Shown: positions 12,901 to 24,728 of the stretch, piece by piece
Layout of the letters: every line of letters begins with the position of its first letter
How positions within the stretch are numbered: the stretch's first letter is position 1
Source of the DNA: Marasmius tenuissimus
Taxonomy: Eukaryota; Basidiomycota; Agaricomycetes; Agaricales; Marasmiaceae
Length of the DNA stretch: 64,000 nt
Reading direction: 5' to 3'
Assembly (NCBI GenBank): GCA_029532415.1
Contig: JAQOTA010000062.1
Span: forward strand, 620,001-684,000
Position numbers and translations under genes: made by a program
Notes under the pieces: generated by a model
What the model saw: only the letters and a program-made list of their open reading frames with translations
What the model was told of the DNA's origin: nothing
Databases searched by the model: none

Positions 12901-13460
12901 CATCATCTCTGAACGGGACTCTGAATGGTGGACCTGTACGACGACACCGGAGTATGACGCCAAGTCTGTACGGCTCTGGGAGAGTTCCTCATGGGAGACC
13001 AGTTTCTTCTTCCGGACACTACCCTGCTGGTGGAAGGAGTTCTCCTGGTGCTGGCGAGCTCGCTTCTTCCATCGGATATCACCCTTACGCCAATCGCAGC
13101 ACCAGCGCGATCAGTGCGCATTCAAGCCCTTCGCCTGCCTATGTCGATCTGCCCCGGCGAAGCGACAGCCGCGCCAGTAACCATATGATGAGGCCTGGGA
13201 GTGCAGCATCGATGCACTCCGCCTTTGGCGGTGAGATTTACCGAACAGATAGTCCCGTGCCCTACAGTGGCGGTATGACCGGTACGAATGGGGGTGGTAT
13301 GATGACCGACAGCCCTGCGGCGTTCGCCATAGACCTACCTGCTATGGGAAACACTGCCATGTATGGTCAAAACGTCCCGAGCCAAGGGTCGACTCCGTAC
13401 ATGGGGCGAGCACACCTCGAAGGGGGCGGATATTACCCACAGCATGTCAGCACTATGTGA
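9949..13460 (+). CDS. ste12: STE12-family transcription factor (STE domain plus one C2H2 zinc finger)
   Basis: Model: 9949-10421, 10471-10582, 10642-10775, 10834-12307, 12360-13460; 1097 aa, all junctions GT-AG and in frame. The STE DNA-binding domain spans about residues 80-270 across exons 1-4. It shows LKFFLATAP, ITGTDIVR, KKFEEGVFSDLRNLK, IRTQKKQKVFYWFSVPHDRL, ALERDLKREK and GEPALSF. A C2H2 finger follows at about 567-589 (C-x4-C-x12-H-x3-H). The remainder is low-complexity Ser/Gly/Pro sequence. STE12 proteins act at the end of the pheromone/filamentation MAP-kinase cascade and control mating, hyphal growth and fruiting in fungi. Basidiomycete members normally carry two adjacent C2H2 fingers; here the second appears to be absent (see findings). 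A palindrome lies 117 bp upstream. Confidence 0.95.
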
Positions 13461-14248
13461 GGGAGGGAAGGGGCTCTTGTAACGGCCAACTGGTACGTTC
13501 ATTCCCTCTTCTATATGGAATGAGCATCTCTAACAAGTTCGTTTCAACTTCAGGTTGTCTCCTCTCTCGGAGTGTTGTTGTTTCATATTCCCCTGTAACA
13601 AATCCCGGACTCGTCTGAACTCTTATGCGGTGAAGCCTTCCGGCTGCATTTGAATTCACTTGATCTCCTTTAATGACCACGATACCTTGGAAGCCTGCTC
13701 CTTCTCAACTTATTTGTCCAACCCTAATGTGCTATTTATCGATATATGTCTACCCCCATCACATCTTAATACCCCCCCTCGATAACATGACCTGTATTCG
13801 CACCCTTGTCTTCCATTTGTCCTTCCTTTTTATCTCATCGGCTGGCACAAAAAATCAGTACGTCGTGCCATGATGGAGCCTTTCCCGTCCTTTGGATTTC
13901 GTATAGATATCTTATCGATTGAATTTGGGTTGTATGTTTTTACTTATATCTATTCATAATGTACATACAGACGCAATATTTAAACCCACTAATTAGGAGT
14001 TGTAATATGGAGGTTTCAGAATCATACCAGTCCCAACCTGTAGCGCGAGTTTGGCCCTATTCGTAGTAATAACACAAAGCCCGGGCCTTGAGGATATCAG
14101 GCACTGGGTTCTTCGTGGCCTCTGGATGCTATATATCGCTGGAGATTGGGTGTGCTTTGCGATTAACCTGCGGTGGACCCCGTCCGGAACCGCAAGTTTC
14201 CGTGCGGGTACAGCGGCACTTGAAAGATAGTTTGGATGCAAGGTTAGG
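13461..14248. other. STE12 3' flank
   Basis: A+T-rich 3' region without a recognisable gene. Confidence 0.4.
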
Positions 14249-14590
14249 TCATATGTCCAAACAAACGACGACGCATAGACCCATATCACTATCCGTAGCT
14301 TCGGTCAAATCGTTCATCCAATTCGTGTCCGAAAACTGGAGGTCCCCGTTGGTGGGGAGCGATTCGTGTCGAGGGTTGTGGATCCATATGGGTGAGGTGT
14401 CCACGGACATGTGACTGAAAATTGCTGTTCTGGTTTTCTCTAGTGATTCTGGCAAGGTGATGTCGATGGTATGTCGATCTCGGGCTTTGCGATGCCACAG
14501 ATTCGGAGTTTTTGAACTGCTATTTTTGCGCCAGGAGTCGTTTGCGGCGCTGTCATAGATCCTGGACCAGTCGAAGAGTTTGATTCGAGC
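14249..14590 (-). pseudogene. Unidentified coding exon or gene remnant
   Basis: The minus strand is open for 113 codons, from a good acceptor (TCTCTCACAG, 14600-14591) to a TGA at 14249-14251. Composition looks coding: it reads KLFDWSRIYDS, then PESLEKTRTAIFSHMSVDTS, then SDTNWMNDLTEATDSDMG. I do not recognise the family. No convincing upstream exons could be joined, although short protein-like stretches occur on the same strand up to about 17.0 kb (for example PAEIPIFRLPNGSEAQARDF at about 16.7 kb). It could be the 3' exon of an unannotated gene or the best-preserved piece of a decayed one. Confidence 0.3.
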
Positions 14591-17500
14591 CTGTGAGAGA
14601 ATGAAAAGTGGCCATGTAGAACGGCTTAGAAGAGATGTCCTATTCCGTGAGCCTGGTGAACCAGACCTCCAGGTGTCATCGAAGAGGGGACCATCAGAAG
14701 AGCCAAAGGAAGAAGGACAAAGAGGAGAACGACATCACCGGCACAGATGCGTTCTAGGCTGATTCAACGGGTCCTCAAGCAGTCTACCGTCCCAAAGAAT
14801 TCAAATCCTGCAAGTTCAAGTTACACTGTCGCAACCTTCGTCCTTGTTCAATCCACGAGTGACCCTTCCCCAGATCCATCTCCTTTCTTTGCCCGTCGTG
14901 GAGAACATCCGGTGTGTCGCGTATTGGCGAGTTGGACGAGAATGAAAGATTAGAGTCACGAAGCCTTGCAATCATGACGAGTTCTGGCGTCCTGATTTTG
15001 CGAGCGTACCTTCTCATTCTGCGAAGGGAACATTGGATGACATCCTGTCGTTCCGGACTCATCTGGCTTTGAACAGATGAAAGGCGTTAGTGAATGCATA
15101 GCAAAAAGAAACAGCGAGAAATCGACAAACCTCGAGGTGGAGTAGACAACGAAGGTTCTGCATAGCAGTAGTATTTGGTAGCCAGGACATTGTCAATGTC
15201 CTGGGGAGCAAATGTGGAACGTGATCGGCAAGTTGGTAATGGCAACTTCAAGTTTGAAAGTTACCCACGCTACTGACTTCGACCTCAACCGCTCGGACAC
15301 CAAAAGCAAACCAATCTCCTTCAAAGTGAAACATAATACTCAACTGGTCGGCCAGCCAGTTGTCAGCAGGTTGACGCCAATATCACGACTTCGCCGAACA
15401 CCGGTACATTCCATTCGTCTCGAATCCTAAACGTCTTTCTGCAGGATACATCAGCGAGGTAGCGCACCATTCTCGACAGATACCGGGCATACATACTCAT
15501 TTTATACTCAGGGTGTTCAAGTCGACGATTTCACACAGAACTCACAGCAAGTCTTGAGGAAGCTCGAAGTTGACCCTTTGGCACAGCGACACTCAATTGT
15601 TTGGAGATCGGGTACGACAAGGATCTAGAGATAATTTCGCCAGTACGTCGAACCAGTCACTCCGCGGCCTTGCTTCAAACTGATTCCCTCAGCAGCAAGC
15701 TACCTGCAGAGAAAGGTGGAACCAGGAAAAGTGAGTCCGAGCAAACTCCGAAACGGTTGACCTTGACCTACTTCGCATTCCTAGCGCACAGCATAATGAA
15801 ATCGTTCCACCGAGGTAGAAGCCGTGGCATCTTCAACACACTCCGAGTCAGCTCTAATAGCAAAAAAAGACATGCGCTTCCCCGGCCGCATCGAGGCAAA
15901 CCCCCGAAAAGGTTAAACTTCAAGGAATCTTGCCCTGCGAAGAACGACTGTCACATTGAGAATCTATATTGTTGTGGAAGCTGTTGCACTCACCAATGGA
16001 GGTCAGCCAGAGGTCTTCTTCCCTCTGTCGTGACAGACAATAGCGAGCGAGCAGGCGATCCTCTTCGAATTACCTCCCAGTTCACCCTGGGCAGAACTCC
16101 ACCACGCCTCGGGTACTCACAGGGTTACGTTGCCTCCCCAGGCTCGCTTACGCCCGCAATGCTGGCCGTATAGGGCATCGAAGCTGTTCCACCGATGGTG
16201 TTGTCCTGAAGCCTTGACCTCCTCAACACACATCGACCCTACGAAAGTCGAACTCTTTGGCTCAGGCCCACTCCATCTCGCCCAAATAACTATCCTAGTG
16301 TTCATCCCCCTCTAGTGGAGAAGTTTGTCGGTATCTGCCGCTCTTCGTTGCTGCGGAGTTGTCGTAGAGGCCTGGCGAGATCGAGTGATCTGCCTTGGAT
16401 GGTTTGGTCTCAATTGCTCGTGGAAGATATCTCAGAGACATCCATCCTGTTGAGGTACCTCAAACTCCTGAGGACTTCAAGTTGAACATAAACACAGGTG
16501 GCATAACGGTCAGCCGAGAAGTAGCGAGCGCTTAGAATACAGGGACAAGGGAAGTTTTCGCTGCCACGAAGGCTCAACAACACCGAGATAGCCGAAAGCT
16601 TCAGGTTATCTGCAAGAAATTCCGCCTGATCCCCGTCTCAAGCGAGTCGTCATCGCAATCTGGTGCGTGGTTTCGCTCGACGGCAAGCCCAGTCCCTTGA
16701 CAAAGTCTCTTGCCTGGGCCTCCGAACCGTTTGGAAGCCTGAAGATGGGTATTTCCGCGGGAACTCTCCTGGTATTGGCTCGAGCTTCGGAGCTGTGCAA
16801 TGCCAAATCATAATGGGACGTCCTCTTCGATGATACGCAAAAGCAAGCCAGTGTCTGTTCGGAGCAAAGGCCTGCTCGCTGGTGACTTCTGCCGTTCTGC
16901 GTATCAGTTCGGCCATGGGGTCGTTGTTTATGGTCCGACCTCGACGACAAATTTGCATGTTCCTGCGATCCTGGTTCGGTTGTGGATTCTGTGACCTGTG
17001 AAGTTTTTCTCGTCATCTGGAGTTTGAGATGGATTGCAAGGAGGCCTTGGCTAGCGGCCCATTCCGGGGAGCGAATATTGTAGATCTACGCAGAGTTGGC
17101 TCGTAGTACCTGGGTTTCAACTGTGGGCAGAGAAGGTGACGTGTTCTTGTTCGAGTCGATTCCAACTCCTGATCTCTGATGGATGTAGATGGAGCGTGGG
17201 CCCTCGAACGCCCTGGGGAAGAGGTAGAGCTGGCCTACGGTGGTTTCGTTTCTGAGCTCCGTCCCAGACTCCAATATCTCACAACTCGGTGCCCGGTCTG
17301 TTGATGCCTGGCTTTTCACCGGCCCTGATAATCCCTGTTAACTTCTAAATTGACGAAGTCCTTGTCTCTTTGCCCATCGCCACCTTTCAAGATATCGATA
17401 ACATGCGGTTCAATTCATCTTGATGCGAGGTGAGAGGGGGTTTGATGGAATGCGATGTGATGACAAGATTGCAGGGGTAGAAAGAGCTAAAGTGCACCAG

Positions 17501-17700
17501 CAGCGTCACTACTGCAGAAGCAGCTCTTGTTTGACGCAACGGCGGCGTGAAGCTTGAGTGTGACATGCAGGTCTTCGTACATGACTCAAGGTTTCGGAGA
17601 GATGGACGCGTGGGAAGTGGTTAAAACTTCACTATTAACCATTCACTCTTTTTAGACTCAACATTCTCTCTTTTCGCCTCCAAGTTCAACAATCTCTTTC
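14591..17700. other. Unassigned region with possible decayed coding sequence
   Basis: Open frames up to 190 codons exist on the plus strand (15601-16173), but that one lacks an ATG start and has no recognisable motif. Coding-like fragments lie on the minus strand around 14.8-15.1 and 16.6-17.0 kb. I could not build a gene model. Confidence 0.35.
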
Positions 17701-17703
17701 AAT

Positions 17704-18032
17704 ATGACGACTCCCTATCTACATCCGCATGTGGTACGTCAACCACGGGCCAAAATGATTTTCCTCGCTAATCTCGTCTCCTTGTAGACTCCAGTGAGTG
17801 GGGTTCGACTCGTAAATTGTCTCCAAACAGTTGATGGGCCTAGATTCCTATGGCGATCTTTCTCTTGATGTTTTTGCAAATATTCTTGCTACCGGACCCC
17901 ATCGCGAGATTTCTGGTATGTCTTCTGCTGCGTGTTCTGTGTGATGCGCTCTCACTGAGGTTATCGAAGTTCTTTGCAGTCATTGCCTATGGTGTATACC
18001 TTTCCTGGCTTGACGTGGTAGGCTTGCCGTAG
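17704..18032 (+). other. Candidate small multi-exon gene or gene start, unidentified
   Basis: An ATG at 17704 after a pyrimidine-rich leader begins a chain of short exons with good GT-AG borders: MTTPYLHPHV, then a tiny exon, then MGLDSYGDLSLDVFANILAT and onwards to a short hydrophobic segment (IAYGVYLSWLDVV) that reaches a stop near 18032. The start resembles the N-termini of small membrane proteins common in mushrooms, but downstream sequence to 18.8 kb gives no continuation I can join. It is either a truncated gene or chance. Confidence 0.2.
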
Positions 18033-18966
18033 TACCGATCACGGTGAGCCTTTGTCGCTTTTATTATCCAAATTATGCTGAATATTGTTGACTTGACCGA
18101 AAGCTTGCGATGGTTGTTTTTTGCTCGCAGTCGAAATTTTACTCTTTCGAGAGCAACGCTGCGGGAGGCGCGCCTTCTATTCCTCTTATCTTCGCGTCTC
18201 TGACAACACATCTCGCTATCAGTTTCTTGACCCGCTTTCCGTCTTATACCCGTGCTTCACTTCCATCTATCCTCGTATCAACTGGTGACTCGTTTCATAC
18301 TCTCTGTTGCGGACCCACAACTTACTTCTCCCACAGTATCACTATCTCTTGACACTGTATATAAGTCGCTTACCCCGCTTGGCACCCATCCTGCACCAGA
18401 CCAGCACCCATCGCATCTCGTCTGCAACACTCATCCACCATTTCTTGATATCCGGTACCTCTAGGTACCCCATTCGATACCCAAAGATTTCTTGTAGCCA
18501 CCACCCCACGACATAGTTTAGAATACTGATTATCGCAAGCTTCTCCGTCTAACAATCTCATCCCGATCTATCCTCCTAGGAATAGCAGACCGTGGCATTT
18601 GACTCTCGTCCCCCTACAGAAAGCTTGATCGACAGTGTCGTTGTAAAGTTTGAGTTGCGTCTGGTTGCGGTATACGGCCGGCCGGCCACAAAGGCTCGGA
18701 GTCCCAAGCCTTCCTTCTCTATCCTTTCCAACACGACATTTGACTTCAGGTCGCTGTGGCGCCGCCCACCACTCAAGTACTGACCACTGGGCAGATTGAA
18801 AGCATGTCTCAAGTCGTCAATGGAGGAATATTAGAGTGGATTATCTGACAAAGTATGAAATATGACTACAAGTACTACATGGTGCGTTTACCATTTGATT
18901 CTATGGAGATTCGGCACATTGCTAAATGCTTTTGCAAAATCTAGAAAGCTACACTACAGACCATCC

Positions 18967-20276
18967 TCAATGAGAAACTGCGGCGGAAGTTGTACCCTTT
19001 GGAGGTAAATCCAAGAGAGCCTCATCGACGAGCCCGAGCACATCACCGGCGCATCCAAAGGACAAGCTCCAACCGGCACCCCCGTGTCCGTACGAGTGTA
19101 CGATTCGGCTGGGTTTTGAGCCGGGCTTGAGAGTCCTCAACTCCCTCTCAACTCGAATGTTGGTACCACGGAAGGGGCGAAGTCCTTGTGCGATGGGGTA
19201 TTCCGGGTCAAGTCGGGCGTTCTTCAACTCCGGAAGGAAAGCTTCGCAGCGTGCCTTCATACGCTGCATAACGGGCGAATCGATGGTAAGGTCGAGATCC
19301 CAGTTGTTGGGTTCTGTGAAGCCTGTTCAGGGGTACGTCAGATTTTTCAATGCAAAAAGGACTATAACTGTTGATACTCACCTCCCATCAAGAGGATATT
19401 GTCGTTACGCGGGACGATGAATACTATCTCATTCTGTCTGGCGACATCGGCAGAGATGGTCAATGCTGCTTCGATCTTAGGAAAGTCCTTTCCGTCGTTG
19501 ATAACACGGATAAGTCCTCCTCGGATGGGGTAGCAGGACGGGTCGGCTGCGACTTCCGCGCCAGCGATGCCAGTGCAGTTGACGATGACTTCCACCTGGA
19601 AGCGCTCCCGGAGCTCGTCTTCCTGCTGGAGGAGGTCACCATGGATGGTCTCGGTGTGGAAAGTTGCGCCCTTTGCTTTGACGAGATCCATAAGCCAGCC
19701 CATAGCCTGATCGGTGTCGATGACCGGAGCCATGATCTCGTACGCGTCGACGCCACCGTTCTCGGGATCGACTCTCCGTTTCTCGATGAGCTTCTTCCCA
19801 CCTCGGTTGAACCCAACAACACCGCTGGCAGCAATCTCCTCCATCTTCTCGCGCTGGAAGTCATCGTTGTCAACTGGGTCGGGGAAGTAGAACGCGCTCG
19901 GCATCATCCTGACACCAGACGCTTTGGAGAGCTCGGGGTCGGAGGAGATGGCGTTCCAGATGTGGTAGGCAACCATACACCACTTCTTACTGTGTCCGAG
20001 AGAGATTTTGTCGGTGTGCTGGCCGCAAACTGCGGGTGGGTACTCCCAGAGGGCACCGGCAATTTGAGACGCGAGACGTTGCTCTTTGCCCCAGGAAGCC
20101 CATTCCTTGGAGAGAATCGTGACGCGGTAACCGCGATCGAGGAGAGCCCAGGAGGTTGTGAGACCGATGACGCCACCGCCAACGACAAGGACGTGTTTGG
20201 AATCTTCGGTGGGCTTTTTGAGAGGCTGGGGAAGAGGGGTAACGTCTCTCCAGATAGTGAGCTTGGGTTGGGACAT
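18967..20276 (-). CDS. dao1: D-amino-acid oxidase (FAD-dependent)
   Basis: Model on the complement: 20276-19382 and 19322-18967, one 59-bp intron; 416 aa. Residues 29-38 form the FAD dinucleotide-binding strand and loop (VLVVGGGVIG). Further on come CYPIRGGLIRV and GLRPFRGTNIRVERE, which contain the substrate- and flavin-facing arginines. Near residue 374 is the family signature HSYGHGGAGW (the usual residue after His is Asn/His/Ala; here it is Ser). The enzyme oxidises D-amino acids to 2-oxo acids, ammonia and hydrogen peroxide, allowing use of D-amino acids as nitrogen source. Fungal enzymes often end in a peroxisomal SKL-type signal; this one ends AVSH, so peroxisomal import by PTS1 is doubtful. 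A D-aspartate oxidase specificity cannot be excluded. A TATA box lies 99 bp upstream of the ATG. Confidence 0.93.
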
Positions 20277-20374
20277 GCTGATTTGAGTTAGTTGTTGTAA
20301 GGGAGGCTCAAACGTTGTTGGAAAGAGAAGATGAGAGGTGGTAGGATGCTTTTCCTCCGGTAAATGCGTCACCC

Positions 20375-20381
20375 TTTTATA
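20375..20381 (-). promoter_or_regulatory. TATA box of the D-amino-acid oxidase gene
   Basis: TATAAAA on the minus strand, 99 bp before the ATG at 20276. Confidence 0.5.
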
Positions 20382-23300
20382 CGCGCCTGATACTCAGAAC
20401 AACGACTATTGCGCTTACTATCATTACTCCGACGACGTGAAGTGCACTTCAAACAAGCCTGTATTCCCTGACAACTCCCTGGATCAAGAGCCAATGACCC
20501 TTCTCCCGTTCGCCAAGTGGACGTTGGAGTCAAGGAACAATCCTTTGCGTCGATGTTGATGTTCCTGTAAGGCCGGGAGTCCGCGACGGGAGAGTAAACG
20601 ATGTATTTGGTAGTAAGGGTCGTTCCAGACCTATATGCCTGCCGCCCGCCTATTCAAAAAATTGCGCACGCGTGAAGTCTCTCCCATTGCGCTCGTGCTA
20701 CTCTATTCGCGGTCCCGTGCTACCCGTCCACCCTCGGATATTGAAGGTCAGTGGTGGGGGTACCCTTCAGACGGGCGTGTGGGGGTTGGCGATTACATAT
20801 GAGCCGGTAAGGTTGTACTCAAAGAGTTTATTGACTCTCGAGATTCGTATCTAGTGTACTGTACGGAGTCCATGGAAATGGTGCACTGGATACATTTGTT
20901 AATCCCTTCATTCCAAAAATGGCTCGTTAGATCCGACGACAAACGTTGGCTCTCCTGCATTGAAAGAAAAGGACGCAGCCAGGCTTTGTCGAACGTGAGA
21001 GTACAAGTTGACTAGTAGCACCTGTCTGGAGACCGTTGCATTGAACAGGGACTCGCTAATTGACGAAGTGGTCATGAGGTTGGAAGGTTCAGAAGGCCCG
21101 AAAATAGCCAGGGAGCGTAATCGAGCCTGATTATACGGAGTCGTGTCATTGTTTCGACCCTTTCGGAGGATCTTCTGGTTAAAAATAATTAGTCTTGCCA
21201 TCGTAGATCGACGATTATTCAACGCACAACGGGACGGGTATTTACGCCTTGTTGACTTCGGGAGCGTTCCTGATAGATCGGAGCTCTTTGGGCGCGACCC
21301 TGTAAGAACGGAAGCTGGAGGTCATCGCTATTTTCGTAGATGCGTCGAAGAGACGTTGTGTCGAGACATTCGTAGGTGAGGTAAGTTCGCTGGGGGTCCA
21401 TGAGTAACTTCCGCCTTTCCGAGTCGAACTAGTCGAATTGGAGATGAGTGATTTACGTACAAACGGGTGTATTTTTTTTCGCCTGGAAGCTCAAATCTTC
21501 ATAGGAGTTCGCCGTCTTTCCTGCACAATGCCTGCACTCCTCTCGTACGAAGGAAACTGAAGAGCTTTGACAGTAAAAATTTCCCAAGCCGTGGCGTTTG
21601 AAGATTACCGAGAACACCGTATCACTGTTAGGTATTCTGGCGAGCACACTAGCTCAGGGAGGTCTACTGCGACCCTTCTGAATCCATGAATCCACGAAAA
21701 AGAGAATGAGGAAGATAAGGAGGTAGAAGAACGAGGGCGTACTGGTAACTACGCGGCAGGGTCCACCGTCCGCGTGACAAGGGAATGCGTCCCACTTCCT
21801 CGAACATGGTATATATTCAGCCGCCCTCGTCTCTAGAAAAGTGGGTGCCAGGAGTCAGGTCTTCCGGCTCCAGTTTAAACGTGAAAAAAGGTGCTGCGCG
21901 TCATTTCAAACAGCTCTCGAGCAAAAACGCGTGAAGACATACCTTTAATTTCCGAGCCCGTGTGCTCAGGGTTGTACACATGATACTACTACATGAATAT
22001 CCAGTGCTTGAATACGCATTGCTGAAGTCAACTCAGTTTGGGTGCGTCGATTTTGCTGCTACTATTGTCCAGAACTTCCTTCGTACGAGCGGGATGGCGG
22101 TTGATCTGAGCTTTTGGGACCCACGGAACCCTGCATAGGAATTGACATTGAGAAGGGTCGCATAACGGTGAATTCAACTTGAAGGTATCACAGGTCCAGT
22201 CGGCAAATACCAGGCCAGTCATATAGACCAGAAATAGAGTTTCATATGAGACAGGGGAGAGCGGACAGCAGACCAGCCCGGGTGAATACGTTGGGGTTGT
22301 GCTAAAACGCCGGTTGGGTACCAGTTCAAACTTCAATAGACCCTGGAGAGAAACGAGGAGCGTGCTCAGCGCATGTTTCCGCTAGTGTGGGACTCCGATG
22401 TTATCCTGATCATGTGGGATTCATAGATTCTTGCGATCTACCAAGGCCTTCGACGTGCCTCGAGCTCTCAGAAGGGATCTATAGAGCATGCTTGAAGCCT
22501 CTTCCCAGTACTTGCAGAAGGACGCGGATGCATTTGCGAAAGAAAGGAACCGGGCATGGGAGAACTATTCCGGTAGACTCTACCGATACCTTAGACCTCA
22601 GGGATGCCCCAGTCTCGTATGCGGACTAACGAAACTCAGCCTTCGGCTTTTCCCAATCTCTAACAGTTTGGGATGATGGATCAGTTGGACGAACAGGCTA
22701 CGGGCCTCAAAGAAAGTAAGCGTACTATGATTTCGCGTTTGACAGCTTCAGACGAAGCACAGCCTACCACAGCGGTCTCTTTTTCTCGAGAGGTGGAGGC
22801 AATGTGATGGCTGAGCGAGATAAAGTGGGAGTATGGACTACCCCCGATTCAGCCTGAAATCTGTCACTACAGTGATGAAGATGCTAGTATCAGAAGATCA
22901 GAAAGAGCGCAAGTATAGGAGATCACAAAACAACTCACTGCTGCGCACCCAGTAAGTTAACCACAGAGCCTCAAGTTGAACACGAGCTCGTTTTCCCGAC
23001 ACTAGCGCGCAATACCGCCCATGCGTTAACATTGGACATTGCAGTCAAAACACTAAATTTATCGTAGCGGTACTGGCTCCGAGGTCAGCTACGATAAAGC
23101 TACTTCAAGTAGATACTTACCGTCACCAAAATAACAAGTCGAGAACGGCACACTACAATGGGGCTGTGTCTCAAGTCTCTGGGCCCACTGGGATATGGCA
23201 TTTTTTTGAACGGTCTCTCGAGCTGACTTCGGTTTTAGGCCTTGAAGACATGAGCGCAGAAGGCAAAAAATGTACGACTCTTGATAAGATAACATAGCTT

Positions 23301-24655
23301 CGCATCTTATCTATTTTTCACGATCTGGTCTAGGACTTCTGTGACGTGAGCACGGGGTTAACGGATGCGGACATCATGTCATCCATTTCTGCTCAACCTC
23401 CATCTTGTCTTCCCTGTCATGATGAAACTTTGAAAGCTTCGTACTTTAAAAGGCACGCGCCAGCCTTGAGCGCTCAGCTTTACCGGACGAAATCTTGCGA
23501 GCACCAGTAAATGGAACGATACTGTCTCTTGATTGCTTGGTCAGTAAACTGACCACTATATGCATGCTTACAGACCCACTTACGTCCAGCCTACTCCTAG
23601 GCTGACTAGTAATCATTCGGATTCCTTGAACGTACTTCTTGGAGGACTACGACTGAGAGGGGCCTCACATCGGTGAAGTTGCGAGGCCGATACCTCAGCT
23701 CGGACGTCGCATTCAAAGACGACAGCGGCCTGGACATGTTCTGTACCTCAGCAAATATCAAGTCAATTCGAATCTGTTCCTGATCTCGGAACTTTATTCT
23801 GCTGATCCATTATACCGTTTTATAAAGAGATGGACATCGATTGGACAGGCTGAAGATCGTGTGGGAAGGAGTGGCAAACTCCGAGACGGGAAGTTGGCAC
23901 AGGAGCTAATCTAGTGCGTTGCGGGGTTTTTCATCTTCAGTTCTTGTGACCCACATACAGCCCTCCACACCTTTCTATTCTAGACTCGACGGGCATCTCT
24001 CAGCTGCCTTGAAATCCTCCTTGGGATAAGTGTGCTCCATATGCTTCACGAAGGCGAAGCAGTGGTCATCATTCCCGCCATGCACAAGTAGTATCAGCGC
24101 TCCGCCAGAACCCGAGTTATGCTGTGTATACTCGTGCTCGGTCTCGCTCTGTCAATGTCCAGGGGAGGGCTCACACCTGAATCTTTTTCAGTCTGGTGCG
24201 GGCGCCCTTCCGCGCGACTTGCTGTCGCTGTCAGGCGAGCTGAGCGAGTTGCCTGTCATACCACCTGTCCTCCTCCCCGTGGGCAATCATTATTTTCGTG
24301 TTTCCCCGATCCATTTCTTTCGGGAAGGGGTGTTGTGATGCGTTTACAGTAACATTATGGAGTCCATGCGTCCCTAAGGCGTTGCACTGCTCTCTGGAGA
24401 GGGCGATGCCAGAGAAATATATCAACTTGTTGATCATTCGACGTTTCAAGTTCAAGTTCAGCACCCGCCTTGGCTCCATCCTTTTTTTCTGTCAGGATTG
24501 AATGTCAATGTATACATAGACTACTTACATACTGAATTAGACCAGGGACCAGCAGACGTATCACGCCCCGTCGGACAAGACACTCGGCGAGGGCTATCCC
24601 CGGCCCCCAGTAAGTCGCCTCTTTTTTATCACCGATAGCGCGCTTTAATTTTACC
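20382..24655. other. Unassigned 4.3-kb region
   Basis: No gene is recognised. Minus-strand frames at 20908-21222, 21219-21401 and 22028-22336 read like protein in places but have no motif I know and no splice model that joins them. Decayed genes or a lineage-specific gene are possible. Confidence 0.35.
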
Positions 24656-24661
24656 TATAAA
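24656..24661 (+). promoter_or_regulatory. TATA box of the heme-thiolate peroxidase gene
   Basis: TATAAA 73 bp before the ATG at 24729. Confidence 0.5.
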
Positions 24662-24728
24662 CACCAGGTGTTTCCCGGGCTAAATTGTGCGAATTTCTCG
24701 ACCCTTCCCTTCCACCACTTCCTTCACC

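Noticed and set aside
15601..16173. A 190-codon plus-strand gene
   Set aside because: It begins with TTG, has no ATG near its start, no motif, and irregular composition.
19371..20291. A 306-codon plus-strand open frame covering most of the D-amino-acid oxidase locus
   Set aside because: It lies exactly antisense to exon 1 of a well-supported enzyme gene, starts without ATG and has no domain pattern; GC-rich third positions on the coding strand explain it.
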